From: Gammaproteobacteria bacterium
GTDB lineage: Bacteria; Pseudomonadota; Gammaproteobacteria; Pseudomonadales; Ketobacteraceae
Assembly (NCBI GenBank): GCA_013178375.1
Contig: JABLXQ010000055.1
Location: forward strand, 1 to 64,000
Length of the DNA stretch: 64,000 nt
Direction: 5' to 3'
Below are positions 7,840 through 16,046 of the stretch, one piece after another. The notes under the pieces were generated by a model. It had not been told where the DNA came from. It saw only the letters and a program-made list of their open reading frames with translations, and did not search any database. The translations under genes and the position numbers were made by a program. Every line of letters starts with the position of its first letter. Position 1 is the first letter of the stretch.

Positions 7840-10364
7840 TCCGTATAGTCGGTTTCAAGCGCCAGATTGCTGTAGGCAGCCAGGGTAGTTGGATTAAGCG
7901 CTTTGACAGCAAACTTGCCTCTGAACTCATCATCCATTCTCAGTGCGATCTGCTTACGCTGTCCTGGCATCAGAGTGACAGTTCTCGTCGCGGGATTAAC
8001 CTCCCCACCTGGGCGTGGCTCACCCACTACATTGCCCTTGCTGTCCTGGGCTTCCAGCAGGATCTCCACGCTCATGTCTTGTGAGAACATGTCGTCAGAC
8101 GTGAGCGACACTTCAATGACGGGCATAAACGTTGTGATTCGTTTGGCACCATTCTTGTAACTTAGCTCCACCAACACCTTGCGCAGTTCCGCATGAGCGG
8201 CGGTATCCAGACGCGCCACAAGGACGGGTACAACGGACTCTGCCAAGGACGCCCCTCCGTGGAAATACAGATGACCCGAGCGATAGGGCGCCATACTGCG
8301 GGGTAGCGCCACTTGGGAAAAATCGCCACGAATGCCAACCTTCTCTGCACTAACGACCAAGCTGTGAGCATCTGCCGAGCCGTCGCCCAACATCATGCGA
8401 TCATGTGCATTCACGGGCCATTTGCCCTGGGGCTTCACGCATACATCGCCAGCCTCAGCTTGCGCGTTGAGGAAGAAGCCGTGATCGGTGACGATAACCG
8501 CCTCCTTGAAACCCATACCGCGCAGCTTGTGCAATGCCACACGGATCAGCTTGAGTGTGTTTGGGATCAGCCCCAACGTAGTCTCAGGATTGCTTTCCAG
8601 CTGACTATCGATTTCCGTGGAACGCAGCACTAGCAGATCCACAGTCTCCACGATTTTCGGCTTGCCGCGCACAAAATCGTTGAGCGGCATTTCAGCGAAG
8701 CGGTCTCCGTAGCGCTTCGCCAGCACATTCATGCGCTGTGTGACATTGCTCACCGGCACCCCAGCCAGTTTGGGAACGAGCGAGTCGTTCTCCAATGCCA
8801 GCGTCAAACCCGTACGTGCGCCAGGTAGCAAGCTGGCCATGCCAACTAAGGTAATGGATGGAAGCTGCGCGTAGGCCGCTTGCAGCTCGACGGGCCCGTC
8901 CTCTTCCAGCAGCTTTTCCAGGGCTACACCCAGTTCGTAGCGCAAGGCATCCACCATCAAGTAGGCCACTTTGCGACCGCTCTCCTTGAGGCGATCCGCC
9001 ACCAGCCGATCAAAGGCATCGGCATTGGCCAAGCGTCCGGTCGGAGGCCAACCTGCAGTCTCGACATGTTTTACGAATACACCCTGGACCTTTTCGGCCA
9101 GGCGTCGATAACGGCCACGCGCTTGACTGATCACATCGTGCATCAAACCGTGCTGGTCAAGGAAATCGCCTGCAGCTTGCTCAAACTCGCGCTGAAGGCG
9201 ATCTGCTTCTCGCAGGCTGCCCAGGTAGAAATCAATCAATTCTGCCTGAGAGCGCGCGTGCTCCGGCAACTGACGTTCAAAATCGTCGCAGGCTTCAACC
9301 AAACTCAAGCCCGTCCGCACCAGCTCCCACTGCGCCTGACTTTCACCCTTGCCCAACCACACCGAACTCTTATGGCGGGTCAGCACACGACGTGTTGCAT
9401 CGGTATCCCCTGTTACGATCCCTTTGATAGCAGTGCGCAAGAAGGTACGCTCTTCGAAAGGGAAGGTGTCCCGCTCACCAAGGTCTTCAATCGCGCCGCA
9501 CAGATCAGTCAAATTAAGTTCAATTTCGATAGATTCGGCTCGATCGATATAAGCCGCACGCGTCTTCGGGTCGTTGCGCAGACGGTCGCAAACATCCTCT
9601 ACAATTGGCTTGGCCTCCATCGGTGCATGCGGCACCCCTTTCAAGGACTCAGGTAGTGCTACCGGCAGATCAAACACAAATTCACTGAATAGCACGTAGC
9701 GCCACAGCTCATCCGCCAAGGCGGACCACGTTTTGCCGCGGGTCTTCACGCTCATACCCAAAGTGGCGCGAAAGAAGTCACGAGCCTCTTGCACCCAGCC
9801 CTCTTGTCCCTTGAGCGCTTCGGTTTGGCTGGAACTGGGCGCCAAAAGCGCCGCCAAAATCTCGCGGCCAGACTCCACCCGCAAAGTTGCTCGCAGCTGG
9901 GGCCAACTCACGCCGCCGCCAATAGTGTCGATCACTGCAAAGGTAGGCCCACCAGATGATCCCGCAAATACCTGACGGATCTCAGTAGCGTGGTCGGGCC
10001 TGGCACGCAAACATAGACTCAAGTATTCGTCGCCGTCGTCTCGCGGAAACACCGCGCCGCACTCTGCGTACAGTGCGAAAGGGTCAGCCTGCTTCTGTTC
10101 GTCGGTTTCTGGACGCTTAGCGGGCACATAGATCAACACGCCTTCCAGTGGTGTTTTGGGTTGACCCACCTCGCGCAGTGCCAACAGTGCCGCCTCGCGG
10201 CTTTCAATGCTGCTTTCAGACGCATCTACTACCCGAATCTTGTCGGCTGACAAGTCAAAACACTGCTCGCGATAGCGCTTTTCAACGTCGTAGACCACTA
10301 AGCAGCCTGCCTGTTTGAGGCGCGGCCGCAGCACACTTTCACGAATGAACTCAGCAATACTCAT
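7836..10364 (-). CDS. pglZ: BREX alkaline-phosphatase-superfamily protein PglZ
   Basis: An 842-residue PglZ, the defining protein of BREX systems, predicted to be a metal-dependent phosphodiesterase or sulfatase-fold enzyme. The PglZ domain begins near residue 465 with YLMVDALRYELG, whose Asp is a metal ligand. SITLVGMASLLPG supplies the nucleophile region, and VIVTDHGFF near 620 provides the second metal site. The N-terminal half (about 1-400) is the BREX-specific region, and a beta-rich C-terminal domain follows. It lies nine bases after the DUF4276 gene and overlaps brxL by four bases. The length is normal and no damage is visible. Confidence 0.92.
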   Translation of the reverse strand: MSIAEFIRESVLRPRLKQAGCLVVYDVEKRYREQCFDLSADKIRVVDASESSIESREAALLALREVGQPKTPLEGVLIYVPAKRPETDEQKQADPFALYAECGAVFPRDDGDEYLSLCLRARPDHATEIRQVFAGSSGGPTFAVIDTIGGGVSWPQLRATLRVESGREILAALLAPSSSQTEALKGQEGWVQEARDFFRATLGMSVKTRGKTWSALADELWRYVLFSEFVFDLPVALPESLKGVPHAPMEAKPIVEDVCDRLRNDPKTRAAYIDRAESIEIELNLTDLCGAIEDLGERDTFPFEERTFLRTAIKGIVTGDTDATRRVLTRHKSSVWLGKGESQAQWELVRTGLSLVEACDDFERQLPEHARSQAELIDFYLGSLREADRLQREFEQAAGDFLDQHGLMHDVISQARGRYRRLAEKVQGVFVKHVETAGWPPTGRLANADAFDRLVADRLKESGRKVAYLMVDALRYELGVALEKLLEEDGPVELQAAYAQLPSITLVGMASLLPGARTGLTLALENDSLVPKLAGVPVSNVTQRMNVLAKRYGDRFAEMPLNDFVRGKPKIVETVDLLVLRSTEIDSQLESNPETTLGLIPNTLKLIRVALHKLRGMGFKEAVIVTDHGFFLNAQAEAGDVCVKPQGKWPVNAHDRMMLGDGSADAHSLVVSAEKVGIRGDFSQVALPRSMAPYRSGHLYFHGGASLAESVVPVLVARLDTAAHAELRKVLVELSYKNGAKRITTFMPVIEVSLTSDDMFSQDMSVEILLEAQDSKGNVVGEPRPGGEVNPATRTVTLMPGQRKQIALRMDDEFRGKFAVKALNPTTLAAYSNLALETDYTE

Positions 10365-10373
10365 GAAATTCCC

Positions 10374-10988
10374 TCAGGCAAGAGCTGCCGTGATAGCGCC
10401 TATGAATGCTTGAAAACTACGCGAACCATTTCGTGCTGGGTCCATGTGTATGGCAACAGACCTAGCCAATTCCAATTTACGGAGCCCAGTACTGAAATAG
10501 CCGGCTTTCTTCATGACTCGCTCCAATGCTTCCCAAGTTCCCCCAGCCACGGCATCTGGATCACGAAAGGCTGCCTTATTTGGAATGGTTGTCGGCACAC
10601 GAGGATACGCAGCTCGAACCGCCTGCCAGTCGCCGAAGAACCATGCCTCTAGCTCTTCTATGGCAATCCGATTGACTACCTGAAACAGTTGGCCATTGCC
10701 TGCAGCAGTTTTTGTCAGCAATCTAGCTGCTACCGCCATCTTCTCCAAGGTTGCTTTCAGCAACAGGCAATCGTCATCGTCACGATCCACCAAAACCAGA
10801 ATGCGCCATGAATCAGGTAACCAGGATGCATAGCCCCTTAAACGCTCAGGCGCTTGTTTGAGCAAATCATCCTTACACTGAAAACGAATAATCTGAAACT
10901 CAACATCCCCCAGCAGCTTGGGCAACAATTGTTCCAGTGCCGCCTCCATTGAGTATTCCTCGACGAACACAATGAGCTTTTCCAGCAT
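10374..10988 (-). CDS. DUF4276 TOPRIM-like protein (RloB/AbiL-type partner)
   Basis: A 204-residue protein with the TOPRIM-like layout of DUF4276: an early acidic pair (VFVEEYS, Glu10-Glu11), LVLVDRDDDDC with Asp68 and Asp70, and EELEAWFFGD around 108-117. Such proteins are predicted nucleases partnered with an ABC-type ATPase in RloA/RloB, AbiL and similar anti-phage pairs. The start is taken at 10988 because it overlaps the stop of the upstream ATPase gene as TGATG, a translational-coupling signature; a longer frame exists but has no such support. The pair is nested between pglX and pglZ on the same strand, so it is cotranscribed with BREX. Confidence 0.75.
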   Translation of the reverse strand: MLEKLIVFVEEYSMEAALEQLLPKLLGDVEFQIIRFQCKDDLLKQAPERLRGYASWLPDSWRILVLVDRDDDDCLLLKATLEKMAVAARLLTKTAAGNGQLFQVVNRIAIEELEAWFFGDWQAVRAAYPRVPTTIPNKAAFRDPDAVAGGTWEALERVMKKAGYFSTGLRKLELARSVAIHMDPARNGSRSFQAFIGAITAALA

Positions 10989-12232
10989 CAGCCACGCCCC
11001 TTCTTGGAAGTACGTGGAGCGCCCTGATTCACCAATGGATCGCCCAAACCAAAATGTCCCTCCATCCACAAATGTCCTAAGCTGGCACCGGCTTTGATGA
11101 ACTCGGGAATGCCTCGAATGTCGCTGGCGCGCACAGCTTGGGTAAAGCCCTGTTCATCGCGATACAGCACGCGAACTTCTTCTGCACGCATAGCATTCAA
11201 AAGGAATGGAGAATGGCTGGTAATCAGCAACTGGGAACGTTCAGATGCAGCCCGGCATTCATCGGCCAGTTCTGGCAGCAAACGTGGATGCAAAAAGTTT
11301 TCTGGTTCCTCAATACCAATAAAACGTGGTGGCTCCGGATCGTAGAGAACCGTCAAATAAGCCAGCATTTTCATCGTGCCATCAGAGGCAAACTTGGACA
11401 GCACCGGCTGCTCAAAGGGCGCATCCTTGATTTGCAACAACAGACGGCCATCCGGCATGGGCTCGGCCTCCACACGCTCCAGTCGCGGAATGCGAGTGCG
11501 CAGCACTGAAAAAATCTGCTCCAAACGTTCGGCATGTTGTTCTTTCAGATACTGAATAACATTAGGTAAATTCTCGCCGCCCTTGCTCAGTCGCTCCTGT
11601 GGGCCAGCTTCTGGCTGATTGCGTGTGGAATCAATGGAGAGATAGGACACATACCAATCCGTTATAAACTCACGCAAAGCCGCAACACGGGGATGCTCAG
11701 TGAATTGTCCCAAGGTATTCACCGCTATCAGATCCGGTGAACGCAGGTTGGTTTCGACACGTTTATCGTCTTCATCCGGCGCTTCACCGCTCACCGCCTT
11801 GCCGATGCCACGACGAAACTCCAGAAACCGAAACGGCTGGCCTCGGGTACCTCGACGCCATTGCAGCCACTCTTCAACCACTTCGGGCCCTTTGCTGCCT
11901 TCATCGATCGCCAAATGATATGTGATGATGGGTGTTTTCGGCTTTTCTCGATACTTCAGCTCAAAAATGATGGGGCCAGATGCCCCCCGCGTTTTCAGCT
12001 CCTTGCCTCGGCCACGTCTGTCCCATGCGTGTCGCAAGCCAAATTGAAAGCACTCGGAAAGGAAATTGAACACATCGAACACAGTCGACTTGCCGCTGCC
12101 GTTCGGCCCGAGCAGCACGGTCATTGGAGTCAAGTTATCGAGCTCTACCTTGCGCAAGGCGCGATAGTTCTCAACCCTAATCGATTCGATACGCGGTATG
12201 CCGCGCTGACTCGACTTTGCTTCTTTACTCAT
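10988..12232 (-). CDS. AAA_21/OLD-type ATPase paired with DUF4276
   Basis: A 414-residue RecF/ABC-type ATPase. Walker A is LGPNGSGKS (about 41-49), an FASDGTMKM segment takes the place of the signature, Walker B is [13 protein letters not shown], and [13 protein letters not shown] gives the switch His. There is no TOPRIM nuclease in the same chain; that role would fall to the next gene, DUF4276. The start at 12232 overlaps the pglX stop (ATGAGTAA arrangement), and its own stop overlaps the DUF4276 start. ATPase-nuclease pairs of this type (AbiL, PARIS-like, RloAB) act as abortive-infection devices. Which subfamily this belongs to needs a profile comparison. Confidence 0.8.
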   Translation of the reverse strand: MSKEAKSSQRGIPRIESIRVENYRALRKVELDNLTPMTVLLGPNGSGKSTVFDVFNFLSECFQFGLRHAWDRRGRGKELKTRGASGPIIFELKYREKPKTPIITYHLAIDEGSKGPEVVEEWLQWRRGTRGQPFRFLEFRRGIGKAVSGEAPDEDDKRVETNLRSPDLIAVNTLGQFTEHPRVAALREFITDWYVSYLSIDSTRNQPEAGPQERLSKGGENLPNVIQYLKEQHAERLEQIFSVLRTRIPRLERVEAEPMPDGRLLLQIKDAPFEQPVLSKFASDGTMKMLAYLTVLYDPEPPRFIGIEEPENFLHPRLLPELADECRAASERSQLLITSHSPFLLNAMRAEEVRVLYRDEQGFTQAVRASDIRGIPEFIKAGASLGHLWMEGHFGLGDPLVNQGAPRTSKKGRG

Positions 12233-14147
12233 AGGGTATCTCCGGATTTTTTTTGCCGCGTGCCTTTTTCGGCTGGGCCGCGGGCTCGACGTAGAGATCC
12301 TCCAACCCATGCGCGATGGCCAGAGACTTGTCGGTCTTGCACTTCGCGCGCGCTCGCTCGGGCCAGTAGTTCATGGCCAGGTGCGCCCAGTCGTAGTCGC
12401 CTTTTTCCAGCTTGGTCCAGGTGTCTTTGAGCACCTTCTGCCAGGGCTTGTGCCGGAACAGCGGCCACAGCGGCGCGGCGCTGATCTGCACGCCGTCGTC
12501 GTGGTTGGGCTTGTGGGTGGGTGCCAGCTTGCGCAGGGTGTCGCGCAGCTCGATCAGTTCCAACTCGAAGGCTTGCAGCGCCTCGAACTGCTTCTCGTCG
12601 TCACGCGTGCGGGCAGAACCCTTATTGCGCAGCACCGTCACATCGCCGCCGACTTGTTTGAGCTTAGGCTCAATGAAGTCGTTGATGGCGGTGTACAAAG
12701 TTTGGCTGGTGAGGCTGGGGTAGTAGACCCACAGCGTATAGCTCCCGGAGGTAGTAGAAAGCGGCCAGTAGATGGGCGCTTTGCGCCGGCTCTTGGAATA
12801 ACGCTGCAAGTGGAAAGCGAAGAACTCCCGCTGCAGCCAACGACGAACGTCGTCAGGCACTGCGATCTCCACGCCAGCCAAAACTTCCTCGATCAGACGT
12901 GCAAGGTCATGCGGGTGACCTTGGTCGTCAACCAGAACGCCCTCGTGCACATGGAAGGGTTCGGCACCGTCCTGCAACATGCCGGAGCTCTTGGCGGGCA
13001 GCGGATCAAAGGGTTTCGGCTCGGCGGGCGCCGCGCGCTCACCCGTGGCCAGGCGCCAGTCGAATCGACCAAATGCCACACTAACTGCCCAGCTCAATAG
13101 GCCGGCCGTGTGGTCGATGGGTGCAGCACTGTCTTCATCGTCGCCTTCATCATCTGCGCTGCCCTCGGCATCGCCATCGTTGGCTACACCTTGGTTGCCT
13201 TGCACGGCAGCACGGTCGGCCTCGTTGAAGCCATAAAGGTCAAAGGCGATGTTGTCGATCTCTGATTGGATGCGTGCCAGCTCTGCCTCGATGGTGGGCG
13301 GGTTGTAATCTCCCAGGCGAGCGCGCAATGCGGCAGGCAGCGCGAAGGCGTGGGAAGTTTCTTCGATCGTGTCCAGTTTGCGTTTCAGTGACCAGGCGCG
13401 GCGAGCCAGAGCAGCGAGCGTGGCTTGCTGATCAGCGTTGAGGTCGGGGACAGGGGTTTGCTGGATCAACCCGACTTCGAACGACTGCGCCAATTCCACA
13501 CGAGCCAGTTGCACAGAAACCAACAAGCCAAAGGCTGCACTGTTGACCAACGAACAAAGAGCCAAGAGCGTCTCTGGATCATCATCGGCGACAAAAGCGG
13601 CGGGGCCTTTATCTGCGAAGATGCAGCCTGCTGGCATGACTCGAAAGCTCAAACCATTCGTACGACGAGGCCAGGTTAGCCCGGGGCGAGCATAATAGTC
13701 GGTACTTTTGAGGATTCGTGACCAACCTGAATTTCCATAGAGAGGATCTGCCCAGGCCTTCATGACAGCGCCGTTCTGAGCCCAGTTTGCGACTAGGTAG
13801 ACGTCTGAGTAATACGGGGAAAAGGCTCCTCCTTTTGCGAACCCCCACCAGCGCGCAGGATTACTCTGTATCTCCCAAGACAAGCGGACAAAGCGAAAAT
13901 CATCTGCAGTTGCCAAACCTTGTCGAGCAGTCTGTTTTTCACACCCAAACGCTGAGATTTGAGTAAAGATTTTGCGAACCTCCTCACTCACCCAATACGC
14001 AAATGGAGCGCCAGGTACCGCTCGGAATGATTCCGGCACTACCTCAAATGTCCGCGGATCAGCATCACCTGCACGCAAAGTTGTGCAACTGACCAAAAGA
14101 TTAGTGGCTTTGTCTTTATCCATAAGCAGGCGCAGGAAGGTGGTCAT
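12225..14147 (-). CDS. pglX: PglX, C-terminal part (split BREX methyltransferase)
   Basis: A 640-residue product corresponding to the C-terminal half of PglX: target-recognition and helical regions that follow the methyltransferase core. It begins ([17 protein letters not shown]) exactly where a full-length PglX would continue after AAYVLEK, and ends at a normal PglX length when added to the upstream piece (about 1,270 residues together). It has no SAM-binding motif of its own. An acidic low-complexity patch ([16 protein letters not shown]) lies near the middle. The ATG overlaps the stop of the N-terminal piece as ATGA, so coupled translation or a -1 shift could give an assembled enzyme. Confidence 0.85.
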   Translation of the reverse strand: MTTFLRLLMDKDKATNLLVSCTTLRAGDADPRTFEVVPESFRAVPGAPFAYWVSEEVRKIFTQISAFGCEKQTARQGLATADDFRFVRLSWEIQSNPARWWGFAKGGAFSPYYSDVYLVANWAQNGAVMKAWADPLYGNSGWSRILKSTDYYARPGLTWPRRTNGLSFRVMPAGCIFADKGPAAFVADDDPETLLALCSLVNSAAFGLLVSVQLARVELAQSFEVGLIQQTPVPDLNADQQATLAALARRAWSLKRKLDTIEETSHAFALPAALRARLGDYNPPTIEAELARIQSEIDNIAFDLYGFNEADRAAVQGNQGVANDGDAEGSADDEGDDEDSAAPIDHTAGLLSWAVSVAFGRFDWRLATGERAAPAEPKPFDPLPAKSSGMLQDGAEPFHVHEGVLVDDQGHPHDLARLIEEVLAGVEIAVPDDVRRWLQREFFAFHLQRYSKSRRKAPIYWPLSTTSGSYTLWVYYPSLTSQTLYTAINDFIEPKLKQVGGDVTVLRNKGSARTRDDEKQFEALQAFELELIELRDTLRKLAPTHKPNHDDGVQISAAPLWPLFRHKPWQKVLKDTWTKLEKGDYDWAHLAMNYWPERARAKCKTDKSLAIAHGLEDLYVEPAAQPKKARGKKNPEIPYE

Positions 14148-16036
14148 GCTTGCTTCTCCAACACATAGGCTGCTGCTTCGACGGCAGCATCGTCCATCAC
14201 GCCAAAGCCCAGATCCGCCATCACTTCTGGACGGGCTATTCCAAGCACCACCTGTTCACGCCACTTCTGAAAACTGGAGAGAAAAAAACAGGTTCGCGAA
14301 GTGATCGCGCCAATACGGCCGCTGGGGCGTAGTAGTTCCAACCCACGCTCGACCATGATGGCAAGTAAATCGTTCTTGCTACGCGGATAGGCTTTGACGA
14401 GCTGATCCTTGGTGTTTGAAGCCAGGGCGCCAAACGGCGGATTCATCACCACCACATCGAACACTTCGCGGCACAGGTCGATGAGGCGAAGCCCCTGCAG
14501 AGCATCCTGGGCAAACAAACGGCCTTGATATGTGGATTTCGCTGCTTGGGCGAAATCGTTGAGCGCCGCGCGCAGCCGTGCCTCAGCTTGCTGCCAGCTT
14601 TCTTGCTCCTGGGCGGCAAACAGGCCAGTGCCTTTGCCGACATAGACCTGGCGGATCAAACTCGGCAACTCTCGCTCGACCTGGAGCAGCACGCCCAGCT
14701 CCGGAAGGCCCTTGAGCAATTGCAGAGTCTTCTCAAACAACTCGGCGTCGCGCTGATCGAGGTTGGTCACGAACTGTTGGCGCAACTCACGCTCCGCCGG
14801 AGGCGCAATTGCGGCCACCACATGGCCCCGCCCAATCAGCGGGCGATCTTTGGCCTTCACACCGGCATCGTGCCAAGCACGTTGCGCCCGCAGCCACAGC
14901 GCTAGCGAGGCGATCTGCGCGGCGCGCGGGTCGATATCCACGCCATAGATGTTGTGCTCGATGATCAGGCGCGGCACGTCGCGCAAGAATGTTGCTTCGT
15001 CCTCATAGGTCTGGCAAAGGGGGTTGAGCGCAGCCTGGGGCTGGGTGGAAACATCCAGTGAGCCTGGGCCGTGTTCTTTCTCCCAGGCCCAGGCCTCGCG
15101 ATAGATTTCAGCGAACAGATCGAAGGCATACAGGCCGAAGTGCATGGAGCCGCAGGCCGGGTCCAGCAGCTTCAGGGTTCGCGGGTCACGCAGCTTGGTC
15201 GCTGCTTGAGGCGTCTCATCTGGTTTCACCAGCAGGTACTGGCAGCGCTCGCGCAGGCCGGTGACCCCGCCCGTGGCGTTGAACCAGAGACGCCCGAGGG
15301 TGTTGTCCACCAGAAACTCCACCACGTAGCGCGGCGTGAAGAACTGGTTGCGTACCGCCAGTTCGCGGCTGTTGCGCGGCGCCTGGCTGGCATCGCGCAT
15401 GGCCTTGCGCTCTTCCTTGGAGTTGAAGTACTGGTAGATCCAGCCGATGGTTTCGTCCTCGCTCCACAGCGGGGCGATGTCGGCATCGTTGATCAGGCTC
15501 AGCACTTGTAGCAGCGCTGCCTCGCGCGGGAACAGGCGGCCCTGCGGTGAGTTGCGGTCGAACAGGCCCGGCAGGTCTTGCGCGAGTTCATCGAACACGC
15601 TGAACAGGTACACGCGGTAGGCGTCGCCGGTTTCGCCCAGCCCCGTGCCGGCCAGGCGCGCGTAAAGTTGAAATCCCTTGGCCTGGAAGCCATTGCCCAC
15701 TGATTCGACCAACAAGCCACGCGCCTCGGCCATGCGCAGAGCTGCCAGGCGGTTGAGCACGGTGAAGGCCTGCTCGCGGACGATGCGGTCCAGGCCCTGC
15801 ATGGCATTCATGTCGCCACTGGCGGTGTAGTGCGCCAGGGTGTCGCGCAGGATGCGGGCGGTTTCGCGCTGGGCGTCGTTGATATGCCTCAGGCTGGCCA
15901 GATCGGCCACAGTGCCCGAATTCGGGTCCATGCCATAGTCGTTCTGCAGCTGACGAGTGAATTCCTCTTCCAGCACACGTCGCGCGTCGTTGACGAAGCG
16001 CTGCAAGCGGTTTCTTGTTGTTTGGTCGAAGGCCAT
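14144..16036 (-). CDS. pglX: PglX, N-terminal part with adenine methyltransferase core
   Basis: A 630-residue product carrying the DNA adenine methyltransferase core of PglX. Motif I DPACGS lies near residue 294 and motif IV VVMNPPFG near 532, as in N6-adenine methylases. In BREX this enzyme marks host DNA at non-palindromic sites and is also needed for restriction. The start is placed at 16036 (MAFDQTTRN), with AGGA upstream and just after the helicase stop; the longer frame would overlap that gene. It ends in [10 protein letters not shown] at an ATGA overlap with the second half. The split falls after the catalytic core, between the methylase and specificity regions. Confidence 0.9.
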   Translation of the reverse strand: MAFDQTTRNRLQRFVNDARRVLEEEFTRQLQNDYGMDPNSGTVADLASLRHINDAQRETARILRDTLAHYTASGDMNAMQGLDRIVREQAFTVLNRLAALRMAEARGLLVESVGNGFQAKGFQLYARLAGTGLGETGDAYRVYLFSVFDELAQDLPGLFDRNSPQGRLFPREAALLQVLSLINDADIAPLWSEDETIGWIYQYFNSKEERKAMRDASQAPRNSRELAVRNQFFTPRYVVEFLVDNTLGRLWFNATGGVTGLRERCQYLLVKPDETPQAATKLRDPRTLKLLDPACGSMHFGLYAFDLFAEIYREAWAWEKEHGPGSLDVSTQPQAALNPLCQTYEDEATFLRDVPRLIIEHNIYGVDIDPRAAQIASLALWLRAQRAWHDAGVKAKDRPLIGRGHVVAAIAPPAERELRQQFVTNLDQRDAELFEKTLQLLKGLPELGVLLQVERELPSLIRQVYVGKGTGLFAAQEQESWQQAEARLRAALNDFAQAAKSTYQGRLFAQDALQGLRLIDLCREVFDVVVMNPPFGALASNTKDQLVKAYPRSKNDLLAIMVERGLELLRPSGRIGAITSRTCFFLSSFQKWREQVVLGIARPEVMADLGFGVMDDAAVEAAAYVLEKQA

Positions 16037-16046
16037 CAATCGATTC

